Positions 14,810 through 22,226 of a stretch of DNA of 29,152 nt are shown here, piece by piece; position 1 is the first letter of the stretch, and each line of letters begins with the position of its first letter. The position numbers and the translations under genes were made by a program. Location of the stretch: contig JANPJV010000104.1 of NCBI GenBank assembly GCA_031425695.1, forward strand, positions 1-29,152. Reading direction: 5' to 3'. The stretch is from JANPJV01 sp031425695. GTDB lineage: Bacteria > Pseudomonadota > Gammaproteobacteria > Xanthomonadales > SZUA-5. Below the pieces are notes generated by a model. It was not told the DNA's origin and made no database searches. It saw only the letters and a program-made list of their open reading frames with translations.

Positions 14810-16510
14810 TCACGCCGTTGCCATCGCCCGCAGTTGCGCGAAGACCTCTTCGATCTCGCTGTGGACGAAGATGATGGCGAGGTCGCCGGGGTGCAGGCGC
14901 GCCTTGATGGTTTCCCATGCAGCGAGGTCGCCTTCGACGCGGGTGATGCGGGCAGGCGCAAGCCCGCCGGCGAGCGCACCTTGCGTAAGCAAATCCGGGA
15001 TCTCGCCGAGCTCGCGGCCGCGGCGGTACTTGGGCATGTCCTTGACCACCAGCAGCTCGGGATGCTGCTGCGCGGCGAGCAGGCCGAGCTCGCGGATGGC
15101 GTCGTCGGTGCGGTCACCGCCCTGGCCGATCGAGATCAGCAAGCGGCGATGCGGAAGGCCTTTGGCGGTGCCGAAGATTGCGCTGAGCGACTGCGGGTTG
15201 TGCCCGAAGTCGGCGAGCACGGTGGCGCCCAATATGCGGAAGACATTGCTGCGGCCAGGATTGTCGTCGGGCGACCGGCCGAAACGGCGCAGCGCACCGC
15301 GAATGGCGCCCAGCGGAAGCTTCATCGATCGCGCCGCGGCAGCAGCCGCCAGCGCGTTGGCGACGTTGTGGCTGGCGGCGCCGCCACCGGGCATGCCGAG
15401 CTCTTCGACCGGTAGCAACTCGATGCGGCGGCGCGGATCTTCCAGCACCATCATGCCGTCGCGCACGGTGGCGAGGCCGCGTACTTCCGCCGGGCCGCGC
15501 ATCAGCGATTTCGGTGGCGGCGCAAGCGCGAACCAATAGACCCCGCGCTCGGCCCGCCGCGCCTCGCCGCGACACCATTCGTTGTCGAGATTGGTGATCA
15601 GCACGCCGCGGGGCTTGAGCGCCTGCGCAACCAGGAACTTCACCCGCGCCAACTGACCACGCGTGTGAATGCCCATGTCATGCAGGTGGTCGTCGCCAAT
15701 ATTGGTGACGATGGCCGCATCCGCGAAACGCACGCCAAGCCCGCGCCGCAGCATGCCGCCACGTGCGACTTCGAGCACCGCGAATTCGGTGCGCGGGTGA
15801 CGCAGGACCTTGCGGGTGCCGCCAGGACCGGAGTAATCGTCGCGATCGAGCACCTCGCCGCTGACTTCGACCGAATCCGTGCAGCAAAACCCGGTCACGT
15901 GCCCGGCAAGCTCGGCCATGCGCGCGAGCAATCGGGTCGTCGTGGTCTTGCCGTTGGTCCCCGTGACCAGCGCAGTGGGCACGTGGTGACGCTTCGTCGC
16001 CCAGTCGATGCTGTCGGCTTCCGGCGGTGACGCCTGCGGCCAGGTCTGCGCGTGCGCAGCCTCGCCGACGCTGACATCGCCCTCGCCGAGCAGGATCTGC
16101 GCCCTTTCATTGAGTGCGCGCCGATAAAGCTCGTCCAGCGCCGAGTTGGCCATGCCGTCGCGACGCCGGGACAACCGTGCAACGATGCGCGACCGTCGCG
16201 GCACCTCGTGTTCGATCACGCCGGAAAGCGCCAGCTCATAAGCCCACTCGGCCACATAGGTCGCCACCATCAGCTGGTCCACCGGCGCAGTCAGCCCGAG
16301 GTGCAGGCTCGGCGCGAACCACAGGCTGTTGCACACCGAATCGTCCCAGCCGAGCGCGGTGCTGAGCCGCCGCACCTCGCGCCGCCAACGCGTCGCCAAC
16401 TGCGTCGCAATCTCCGCCGGCGGCGCCGCTTCCATCACAGCCCCCGGCCCATCCATCAGGATCGTCCGCCCAGTCGCACGCCGCGTATCGATCAGATAGG
16501 GAAGGGCCAT
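14810..16510 (-). CDS. Stand-alone Mur-ligase-like protein paired with CphA
   Basis: A 566-residue protein. Residues about 1-175 form an Arg-rich helical domain I do not recognise. Residues about 178-566 are a Mur-ligase module: P-loop GTNGKTTTTR (184-193), LEVARGGMLRRG, TNIGDDHLHDMG, a middle-domain HNVANALAAAAA, and a C-terminal domain with DFGHNPQSL and GQGGDRTDD. This half is clearly paralogous to the C-terminal Mur half of the neighbouring CphA (compare LETARGGLLKRG, QSDHLGLRG, DYAHNAHG and APGDRRDED), but there is no ATP-grasp domain. It should bind ATP and ligate an amino group to a carboxylate. The substrate is unknown, and a role in cyanophycin or another peptide polymer is inferred from position only. 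It lies downstream of cphA on the same strand, separated by repeat B3. AGAAGAAG precedes the ATG at 16510. Confidence 0.85.
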   Translation of the reverse strand: MALPYLIDTRRATGRTILMDGPGAVMEAAPPAEIATQLATRWRREVRRLSTALGWDDSVCNSLWFAPSLHLGLTAPVDQLMVATYVAEWAYELALSGVIEHEVPRRSRIVARLSRRRDGMANSALDELYRRALNERAQILLGEGDVSVGEAAHAQTWPQASPPEADSIDWATKRHHVPTALVTGTNGKTTTTRLLARMAELAGHVTGFCCTDSVEVSGEVLDRDDYSGPGGTRKVLRHPRTEFAVLEVARGGMLRRGLGVRFADAAIVTNIGDDHLHDMGIHTRGQLARVKFLVAQALKPRGVLITNLDNEWCRGEARRAERGVYWFALAPPPKSLMRGPAEVRGLATVRDGMMVLEDPRRRIELLPVEELGMPGGGAASHNVANALAAAAAARSMKLPLGAIRGALRRFGRSPDDNPGRSNVFRILGATVLADFGHNPQSLSAIFGTAKGLPHRRLLISIGQGGDRTDDAIRELGLLAAQQHPELLVVKDMPKYRRGRELGEIPDLLTQGALAGGLAPARITRVEGDLAAWETIKARLHPGDLAIIFVHSEIEEVFAQLRAMATA

Positions 16511-16562
16511 GGCTACTTCTTCTCACTCACGTGCTTGCGCCGTGCCGGGGGGTGAACTTTTC

Positions 16563-16728
16563 GACGCAAACGAACGCAAAAGGGAGCAAAGGGACGCAAA
16601 GGAAGCGGTCGATTGCCATTCACGTTCCTCGGCTGGGTACATCGCGGCGCCGCAGGCGACGCATTCAATTGCCCGCGTCGGCATGGCCTTTTTTGCGTCC
16701 CTTCGCTCCCTTAGCGTTCATTTGCGTC
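16563..16728. repeat. Family B inverted repeat, copy B3
   Basis: Outer arms begin GACGCAAACGAACGCAAAAG (16563) and end CGTTCATTTGCGTC (16728), with GGAGCAAAGGGACGC/GCGTCCCTTCGCTCCC pairing inside. The centre (about 16605-16685) is longer than in B1 and holds an extra GCGGCGCC-containing stretch not shared with other copies. The element fills the gap between the cphA stop and the Mur-like gene start. It is therefore either in a polycistronic leader or separates two transcripts. Confidence 0.9.
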
Positions 16729-16753
16729 AAAAAATCACCCCATCAACGAAGCC

Positions 16754-19552
16754 TCAGTCACTCCCTTCCTCGGCCGCCAAAAACACGCCGCGTTCGTCCT
16801 GGCGGATATCGGCGGGGGCGGTGTCGGTGTAGTCGTCGAGGCCCTTCAGGGAGCTGACCATGGAGCCGGGGGCGGTGGTCAGGTTGGGTTTTTCGTGGGC
16901 GAGGGCGATGTCGGGCTTGAAGTAGATGATCTGTTTCCAGGTGCGCGCGACGTTGTCGGCAAACACCACGAGCAAGTCGCCGAGCTTGGAACGGCTGAGG
17001 CCGGAGAGCACGGCTTCCTGCTCGTCCTCGATGATCTCGATCTTCTCGGCCTCGACGCCGGCGGCGACCAGGTTGTCGCGCAGCATGGTCGGCACTTCGT
17101 CGCCGCGGCGGCCGCGGGTGTGGTCATCGCGCTTGCAGATATAGAGGTCGAAGTGGCCGGCGGCAGCTTTTGCCAGCTCGACGATGTCCTCGTCGCGCCG
17201 ATCACCGGGTGCGGCGATGACCACGATGCGGCGGCCGACCACACTGAGCTGGTCGGTCAGCGCGACCATGGCATTCACGCCGTGCGCATTGTGGGCGTAA
17301 TCCATGATCACCTTGAACGGGTGCTCATCGAAGACGTTCAAGCGTCCCGGCGCCTGGAAGAAGCTGGTGGTGAAGGTGCGCAGGCCGTGCTCGATATTCT
17401 CGCGGCTGACCTTCATGCCATAGGCCATCGCGGCGGCAAACATCGCGTTCTGCACGTTGTGCAGCGCGCGGCCCTCGATGGTTGCGGGAATGAGGTGCGT
17501 CCACATCAGCGGCGAATGCGAGCCTTTGTCGTACAACGTGATCATGTGGCCGTTCATGCCTTGCTCGAGCACGACCGCGCGGCCGCCGGCGCGGATGTGC
17601 TGCTGCACGAGTGCGTGGCGCGGGTTCATGGTCACGTAGCAGACGTGCTTGGCGCGCGTGTAGGCGGCCATGCGCAGCACGCGCGGGTCATCGGCGTTGA
17701 GCACCGCCGTGTCGTTGGCGATCTCGACCACGGTGCGCTTGACCTCGGCGAGGTCGTCGAGCGTGTCGATGCCGCGCAGCCCGAGATGATCGCTCTGCAC
17801 GTTGAGCACGCAGGCGACATCGCAGTCGCGCACCGCCATGCCGCGCTTGAGCAGGCCGCCGCGTGCGGTTTCCAGCACCGCCGCATCGACGGTCGGATCG
17901 CGCAGCACCATGCTGGCTGCAACCGGGCCAGTCATGTCGCCTTTGACGGTCAGCTTGCCGTCGATGTAGACGCCATCGGTGCTGGTCAGGCCGACAGTGT
18001 GGCCCGCCATCTTGAGGATGTGCGCGAGCATGCGCGAGGTGGTGGTCTTGCCGTTGGTGCCGGTGATGCAGGCGATCGGGATGCGCGCGGGTGCATTCGC
18101 CGGGAACAGCATGTCCATCACCTTGCCACCGACATCGCGGGGCGTGCCTTCGGCCGGCGAGACGTGCATGCGGAAGCCCGGCGCCGCGTTGATCTCGCAG
18201 ATGCCGCCGCCATGCGTCTGGTGGCTCTGGCTGATGTCGTCAGTCAGGAAATCGACACCGCAAACGTCGAGGCCGATCGCTTTCGCCGCGCGCACCGCCA
18301 TCGCCCGGTTGTCCGGGTGCACGATGTCGGTCACGTCGACCGCGGTGCCACCCTGCGAGAGATTGGCGGTCGATCGCAGGTAGAAGATCTCGCCTTCAGG
18401 AAGCACCGTCTCGAGCGTGTAGTTGGCCTTGGCCAGCGCCGCCTCGGCCTGGTGGTCGATCTGGATCTTGGTCAGAACTTTTTCGTGGCCGATGCCGCGA
18501 CGCGGATCGGCATTGACGATCTCGACCAGCTGCGCGACCGTATGGGTGCCGTCGCCGATGACATGCCCGGGCACGCGCTTAGCCGCCGCGACGAGCTCAC
18601 CGTTGACCACCAGCATGCGGTGGTCGAAGCCGGTGATGAAGCTCTCGACGACCACGGTCTTGCTGATCTTGGACGCGACCTCGTAGCCGGCCGCGACTTC
18701 TGCCGGGGTCTTGAGGTTGATGCAGACACCGCGGCCGTGATTGCCGTTGTACGGCTTGACCACGACCGGGAAGCCGACGCGCTCGGCCGCACGCAAGGCT
18801 TCGCGCTCGCTCGAAGCGGTCATCTGCTTGGGCACCGGCAGGCCGAGATCCTCGAAGATCTTGTGCGCCATTTCCTTGTCGCACGAAAGCTCGACCGCGA
18901 TGTGCCGGGTCTCGCTGGTGATCGTCGCCTGGATGCGCTGCTGGAACTTGCCGTGACCGAGCTGCACCAGGCTCTGGTCGTTGAGGCGCAGCCAGGGGAT
19001 GCCGCGCATTTCCGCGGCCTTGACGAGCGAGCCAGTGCTGGGCCCGAGCTCGCGCTTCTGCGTGTAGCGAATGAACCAGTCGCGCTCCTTGGGATAATCG
19101 AAGCCAGCGTCGGGATACTTCTTGCGCAGTTCATCAGGGAGCAGCGAATGGATCAGGCGCAGGCCGAGGCGGCTGGCCTCGAGACCGACATCCTTGTCCT
19201 GGATCTCGAAGACGACGTTGTATTGGCCGGGCGTCTTGATCGAGCGCGTCTTGCCGAAGCTGACATCGTGGCCGGCAATGTTCTGGATCTCCAGCACGAC
19301 ATGTTCAAACACATGGCCGAGCCAGGTGCCTTCGCCTTCGCGCATGCGCCGCAACAAGCCGCCGGGCTCGCCATACGAGCAACCGTGTTCAGCCAGCGAG
19401 GGAATCGCCTGGACCAGGCCGTCGATGAAGCCCTCTCCCAGGCGCGTCGTCGGCCATTCCTCCAGCTCTTCGAGGTCCATGACATGCAGCACGCACGGGA
19501 ACAACGCGAAACGATTCGGCCCACCGTACACATCGGTACTGAGAATTCGCAT
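16754..19552 (-). CDS. cphA: Cyanophycin synthetase
   Basis: A 932-residue CphA1-type enzyme that builds cyanophycin (multi-L-arginyl-poly-L-aspartate), an insoluble nitrogen and carbon store, by ATP-dependent addition of Asp to the backbone and Arg to side chains. Domains run N-terminal (about 1-160); ATP-grasp (about 165-485, with VVKPYNGNHGRGV from 264 and CEINAAPGFRMH from 452); and Mur-ligase (about 490-880, with GTNGKTTTS at 498-506, ETARGGLLKRG, DYAHNAHG and APGDRRDED). The N-domain contains HVFEH (80-84), an HxxEH zinc-peptidase-like pattern. The length is slightly above the common 870-900 because of a C-terminal extension. No cyanophycinase gene is in the window. The ATG at 19552 has GGGGTAGG upstream, and a candidate promoter is at 19572-19600. 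The Mur-like paralogue follows downstream. Confidence 0.95.
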   Translation of the reverse strand: MRILSTDVYGGPNRFALFPCVLHVMDLEELEEWPTTRLGEGFIDGLVQAIPSLAEHGCSYGEPGGLLRRMREGEGTWLGHVFEHVVLEIQNIAGHDVSFGKTRSIKTPGQYNVVFEIQDKDVGLEASRLGLRLIHSLLPDELRKKYPDAGFDYPKERDWFIRYTQKRELGPSTGSLVKAAEMRGIPWLRLNDQSLVQLGHGKFQQRIQATITSETRHIAVELSCDKEMAHKIFEDLGLPVPKQMTASSEREALRAAERVGFPVVVKPYNGNHGRGVCINLKTPAEVAAGYEVASKISKTVVVESFITGFDHRMLVVNGELVAAAKRVPGHVIGDGTHTVAQLVEIVNADPRRGIGHEKVLTKIQIDHQAEAALAKANYTLETVLPEGEIFYLRSTANLSQGGTAVDVTDIVHPDNRAMAVRAAKAIGLDVCGVDFLTDDISQSHQTHGGGICEINAAPGFRMHVSPAEGTPRDVGGKVMDMLFPANAPARIPIACITGTNGKTTTSRMLAHILKMAGHTVGLTSTDGVYIDGKLTVKGDMTGPVAASMVLRDPTVDAAVLETARGGLLKRGMAVRDCDVACVLNVQSDHLGLRGIDTLDDLAEVKRTVVEIANDTAVLNADDPRVLRMAAYTRAKHVCYVTMNPRHALVQQHIRAGGRAVVLEQGMNGHMITLYDKGSHSPLMWTHLIPATIEGRALHNVQNAMFAAAMAYGMKVSRENIEHGLRTFTTSFFQAPGRLNVFDEHPFKVIMDYAHNAHGVNAMVALTDQLSVVGRRIVVIAAPGDRRDEDIVELAKAAAGHFDLYICKRDDHTRGRRGDEVPTMLRDNLVAAGVEAEKIEIIEDEQEAVLSGLSRSKLGDLLVVFADNVARTWKQIIYFKPDIALAHEKPNLTTAPGSMVSSLKGLDDYTDTAPADIRQDERGVFLAAEEGSD

Positions 19553-19571
19553 TGCCTACCCCGGCTTGTGG

Positions 19572-19600
19572 ATTAAAGCGTTGGAGAGCGGATGGCCCAA
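19572..19600 (-). promoter_or_regulatory. Candidate sigma-70 promoter of cphA
   Basis: On the minus strand TTGGGC (19595-19600) and TTTAAT (19572-19577) are 17 bp apart. The -10 matches the consensus at five of six bases, the -35 at about three. Transcription would begin about 10-15 nt before the cphA ATG, giving a very short leader. It lies between cphA and repeat C3. Confidence 0.4.
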
Positions 19601-19673
19601 GGATGCCGGAAGACCGCGAAAAGGGAAGGGGGTGTGAAGGGGAAAGTGGGAGATTAGCGGGGAGCGCTCTTGA

Positions 19674-19757
19674 AGGTCATGTTGCCCGCGTAGCAGGCTA
19701 CTTGACGCTGTTCGAACAAAAGCCGTCAAGTAGCCCGCTACGCGGGCAACATGACCT
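19674..19757. repeat. Family C inverted repeat, copy C3
   Basis: The 34-nt arms at 19674-19707 and 19724-19757 are complementary except for one base, around a 16-nt loop that includes GTTCGAAC. The arm runs from AGGTCATGTTGCCCGCGTAG to GGCTACTTGACG, nearly identical to C1. It lies between the aat stop (19793) and the cphA promoter region. It could fold as a very stable hairpin in the aat 3' end and isolate aat from cphA. Confidence 0.94.
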
Positions 19758-19792
19758 ACGTGAAGCAAGAGCCGCATGCCGGGCAGTGTGGC

Positions 19793-20479
19793 CTACGTCT
19801 TCCAAGCGTCCGGCTGATTCGCCAACTCGGCCACGTGCATCACGAACTCAGCGCGCGGCAGCGTCTTCGCCCCCAGGGTGGCGAGGTGCGCTGTGTGCAT
19901 CTGGCAGTCGATGAGCGGAAAGTCCCATTCGCCCAGGCGCTGGCACAACCACCACAGTGCGGCTTTCGACGCGTCGCTCTTGTGGCTGAACATCGATTCG
20001 CCGAAGAACATGCGCCCGAGTGCGAGGCCGTAGAGGCCGCCGATCAGCGTGTGCCCATCCCAGACCTCGACGCTGTGCGCGATGCCCTCGCGGTGCAGGC
20101 GGGTGTAGGCACTGACCATCGGCGCGAGGATCCAGGTTCCATTCTGGCCTTCCCGCGGCGTGGTCGCACAAGCATGGATGACCGGCAGGAAGGCCGAGTC
20201 GGCGCTGATCCGCCAGCCGGCCGAACGCACCCGCTTGGCCAGGCTGCGCGTGGCGTGGAACTCGGAGGGGACCAGCACCATGCGCGGATCGGGCGACCAC
20301 CAGAGGATCGGCTCGCCTTCGGAAAACCACGGGAAGATGCCGCGCCGGTAGGCGGCGGTGATCCGCGCGGTGGAGAGATCGCCACCGCACGCGAGCAAGC
20401 CATTCGGGTGCGTGTGCGCGCTGGCGAGATCGGGAAAATCGTGCGGACGCGCGAGATCGAGCGCGGTGAGTCTCAGCAC
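19793..20479 (-). CDS. aat: Leucyl/phenylalanyl-tRNA--protein transferase
   Basis: This 228-residue enzyme (E. coli Aat has 234) transfers Leu or Phe from tRNA to proteins with N-terminal Arg or Lys, marking them for ClpS/ClpAP under the N-end rule. Family motifs include NGLLACGGDLS, YRRGIFPWF, ILWWSPDPRMVL, GTWI, HSVEVW, GGLYGLALG, FGESMFS and LIDCQMHT. No ATG lies near the N-terminus. A GTG at 20479 gives the expected MLRLTALDLA start and overlaps the stop of the upstream phosphatase gene in GTGCTGA. No separate ribosome site is evident, so translation is probably coupled to the phosphatase gene. A longer in-frame extension (to 20911) is only the antisense-like shadow of the phosphatase reading frame. 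Confidence 0.94.
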   Translation of the reverse strand: MLRLTALDLARPHDFPDLASAHTHPNGLLACGGDLSTARITAAYRRGIFPWFSEGEPILWWSPDPRMVLVPSEFHATRSLAKRVRSAGWRISADSAFLPVIHACATTPREGQNGTWILAPMVSAYTRLHREGIAHSVEVWDGHTLIGGLYGLALGRMFFGESMFSHKSDASKAALWWLCQRLGEWDFPLIDCQMHTAHLATLGAKTLPRAEFVMHVAELANQPDAWKT

Positions 20480-22041
20480 GGCAGGTCGAAGGCAAGGATC
20501 GAGGCGTCGTCGCTGGGCATGCTGCCGCCGGCGAAGAGCTCGAGGCCCGCCATCACTGAAGCCACATCGACCTGCGGCTCGCCACCACGGCGCAGGATCT
20601 GGTCGAGTGCGTCCGGGGCGAAGGTCGCCCCGCCCGGGCCGCGGATTTCGGCAACGCCATCGCTGTAGAGCACGATGCGCTCGTCGCGCCTGAGCAACAG
20701 GAATTCGGCGTCGAACTGGGCACCGCTGTCGATCCCGAGCGGGATCGAGCCACGGCTCGCGAACGCATCCGGCGTGCCATCGGCGCGCATGTGGCGCCCG
20801 TGTCCGTGGCCGGCATCGACGAAGCGGATGCTGCGCGCGTGCGCGTCGACGACCCCGATCCACGCGGTCGCGAAACGTCCGCCGCCGACCCGGCTGACAT
20901 AGCGGTTGCAACGCATCGCCGCGAGCGCCGGATCGCCGGTCTGCAGCAGTTCTGCATGCAGATAGGCCTGCACGCTGGCCATGAGGAAGCCCGCGCCGAC
21001 CCCAGCACCGGCCACGTCACCCAGCACCACCGCGCAGCGGTGCGCATCGATCGCGAAGACATCGACGAGATCGCCGGCCACCAGTCGTCCGGGATGGACA
21101 TGAAAGCCGTAACGGGTGCCGGCGCAGACGCCGCTCGCAGGGGGCAGGATGCGTCGCTGCACCTCGCGCGCCTGCTCAAGGTCGGCATGCAGGCGCTCGA
21201 CCCGGCGCTCCATGTCGCGCCGCTCGACATTGCCGAGGGTCAAGCCCGCGAGTCGCGCGAGGGCGTGGGCGAATTCGGCCGCATCGGCGCGCTGTCGCGG
21301 ATCCGGCCGGTTGAGCTCGGCGATCAGGAAGCCGCGGATCTCCTTGTCGACGCGCAGGCCGACGGCGATCACCGGGCGCACGCCGTCGAGCCCCGGCAAC
21401 GACACTTCGGCTTGGACCACGCTGCCCTGGCGCGCGCTGTCGACGATCTCCTGCAGATACGGCAACGGTGCTTCGCGTTCGGGCAGCGAAACCGACATCT
21501 CCGGGCCGTCCTCGCCGTCCATCCAGATGCTAGCGACGCGCGCGCCGGAGCCGCGCTGCGCGAAATCCGCAAGCTGTCTGACGATACTCGCAACGCTGTC
21601 GGCGTTGACCGTGGTCGCGGCAAACTCGACCAGCAACTCCAGCCGGCGTTCGGCCGCGAGTACCGGCGCCGCGATGCGCGTGACCGAGGCCAGCGAAACG
21701 TTCGCATTGCCCGTGTTGTGACTGGGCGCCGGCGCGGTTTCTTCGCGGCGGATGCGAAAACGCCATGGACCGATGCGCACGCGATCGTGCTCGGCCAGCG
21801 GCACCGGGCGTTCGGGATCAACCGCCTGGTCGTTGACGAAAGTCCCGGCCCGGCTGCCGAGATCGCGCAGGAACAGATGCCCGTCGCGCGGCTCGATCGT
21901 CGCATGCCGCCGCGACACGCCTGGGTCCGGCAGCACCCAGTCACACTCGGGGCTGCGCCCCAGGTGACGCGCAGCATCCAGCCGGATCTGGCGCGCCGTC
22001 AGAGTCGGGCCGCTGAGTGCTTCGAGGACGAGTTCCTGCAT
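20473..22041 (-). CDS. FHA domain SpoIIE-type (PP2C) serine phosphatase
   Basis: A 522-residue cytoplasmic signalling protein. The FHA domain (about 1-100) has GRS at 28-30, VSRRH at 42-46 and DLGSRAGTFVN at 60-70, the usual phosphothreonine-peptide pocket. A GAF-like region (about 135-270) follows, then a short coiled coil (about 272-297). The SpoIIE/PP2C domain starts at AREVQRRILPP (291-301), with metal ligands in AGDLVD (Asp324, Asp327), GDVAGAG (Asp342), LYSDGVAE (Asp461) and SDDAS (Asp511/512). It probably dephosphorylates an anti-sigma antagonist or a kinase substrate recognised through FHA. No partner kinase, STAS protein or anti-sigma factor is in the window, so the partner is unknown. 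The GGD of many family members is AGD here. The ATG at 22041 lacks a clear ribosome site. Its stop overlaps the aat start. Confidence 0.9.
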   Translation of the reverse strand: MQELVLEALSGPTLTARQIRLDAARHLGRSPECDWVLPDPGVSRRHATIEPRDGHLFLRDLGSRAGTFVNDQAVDPERPVPLAEHDRVRIGPWRFRIRREETAPAPSHNTGNANVSLASVTRIAAPVLAAERRLELLVEFAATTVNADSVASIVRQLADFAQRGSGARVASIWMDGEDGPEMSVSLPEREAPLPYLQEIVDSARQGSVVQAEVSLPGLDGVRPVIAVGLRVDKEIRGFLIAELNRPDPRQRADAAEFAHALARLAGLTLGNVERRDMERRVERLHADLEQAREVQRRILPPASGVCAGTRYGFHVHPGRLVAGDLVDVFAIDAHRCAVVLGDVAGAGVGAGFLMASVQAYLHAELLQTGDPALAAMRCNRYVSRVGGGRFATAWIGVVDAHARSIRFVDAGHGHGRHMRADGTPDAFASRGSIPLGIDSGAQFDAEFLLLRRDERIVLYSDGVAEIRGPGGATFAPDALDQILRRGGEPQVDVASVMAGLELFAGGSMPSDDASILAFDLPC

Positions 22042-22096
22042 GGCGCGGATTCTAAAGCGGTTCTAGGTTGTTGGTTGCTGGTTGTTAACAGCATCA

Positions 22097-22117
22097 GCGG
22101 GCGGTCAGCGCGCCCGC
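22097..22117. other. Small G/C hairpin upstream of the phosphatase gene
   Basis: GCGGGCG (22097-22103) pairs with CGCCCGC (22111-22117). Beside it, at about 22066-22090, is a low-complexity GGTTGTTGGTTGCTGG stretch, which may be the remnant of another repeat. The hairpin lies in the phosphatase promoter region, between that gene and the fadA terminator. Confidence 0.45.
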
Positions 22118-22156
22118 TCGCGTAGCCCTGCAACACCCAAGGCCCCGGTAGAGGGC

Positions 22157-22184
22157 AAACAAAAAGGGCGCCGCAAGGCGCCCT
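22157..22184 (-). terminator. Intrinsic terminator of fadN-fadA
   Basis: On the minus strand a perfect 8-bp stem AGGGCGCC/GGCGCCCT with a TTGC tetraloop is followed directly by TTTTTGTTT. It lies about 43 bp downstream of the fadA stop. This is the clearest rho-independent terminator in the window. Confidence 0.9.
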
Positions 22185-22194
22185 GATTTGGAGT

Positions 22195-22211
22195 GCGGCG
22201 CTCCGCGCCGC
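22195..22211. other. GCGGCG hairpin after fadA
   Basis: GCGGCG pairs with CGCCGC around CTCCG, between the fadA stop and its terminator. It has no T-tract and may stabilise the mRNA 3' end or be a small palindromic repeat. Confidence 0.4.
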
Positions 22212-22226
22212 AACCGAAGGCAACTT

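Noticed and set aside
16563..16728. Reading family B copies as rho-independent terminators.
   Set aside because: The arms are not followed by a T-tract at the expected 3' edge on either strand, and copies also occur where no gene ends toward them in the right position.
14810..19552. Calling the Mur-like gene a truncated or duplicated cphA pseudogene.
   Set aside because: It has an intact frame, its own start signal, a distinct N-terminal domain and conserved ligase motifs, so it looks like a functional paralogue.
16895..19576. An 893-codon open frame antisense to cphA.
   Set aside because: It shows the same shadow composition, while CphA motifs on the opposite strand are unambiguous.
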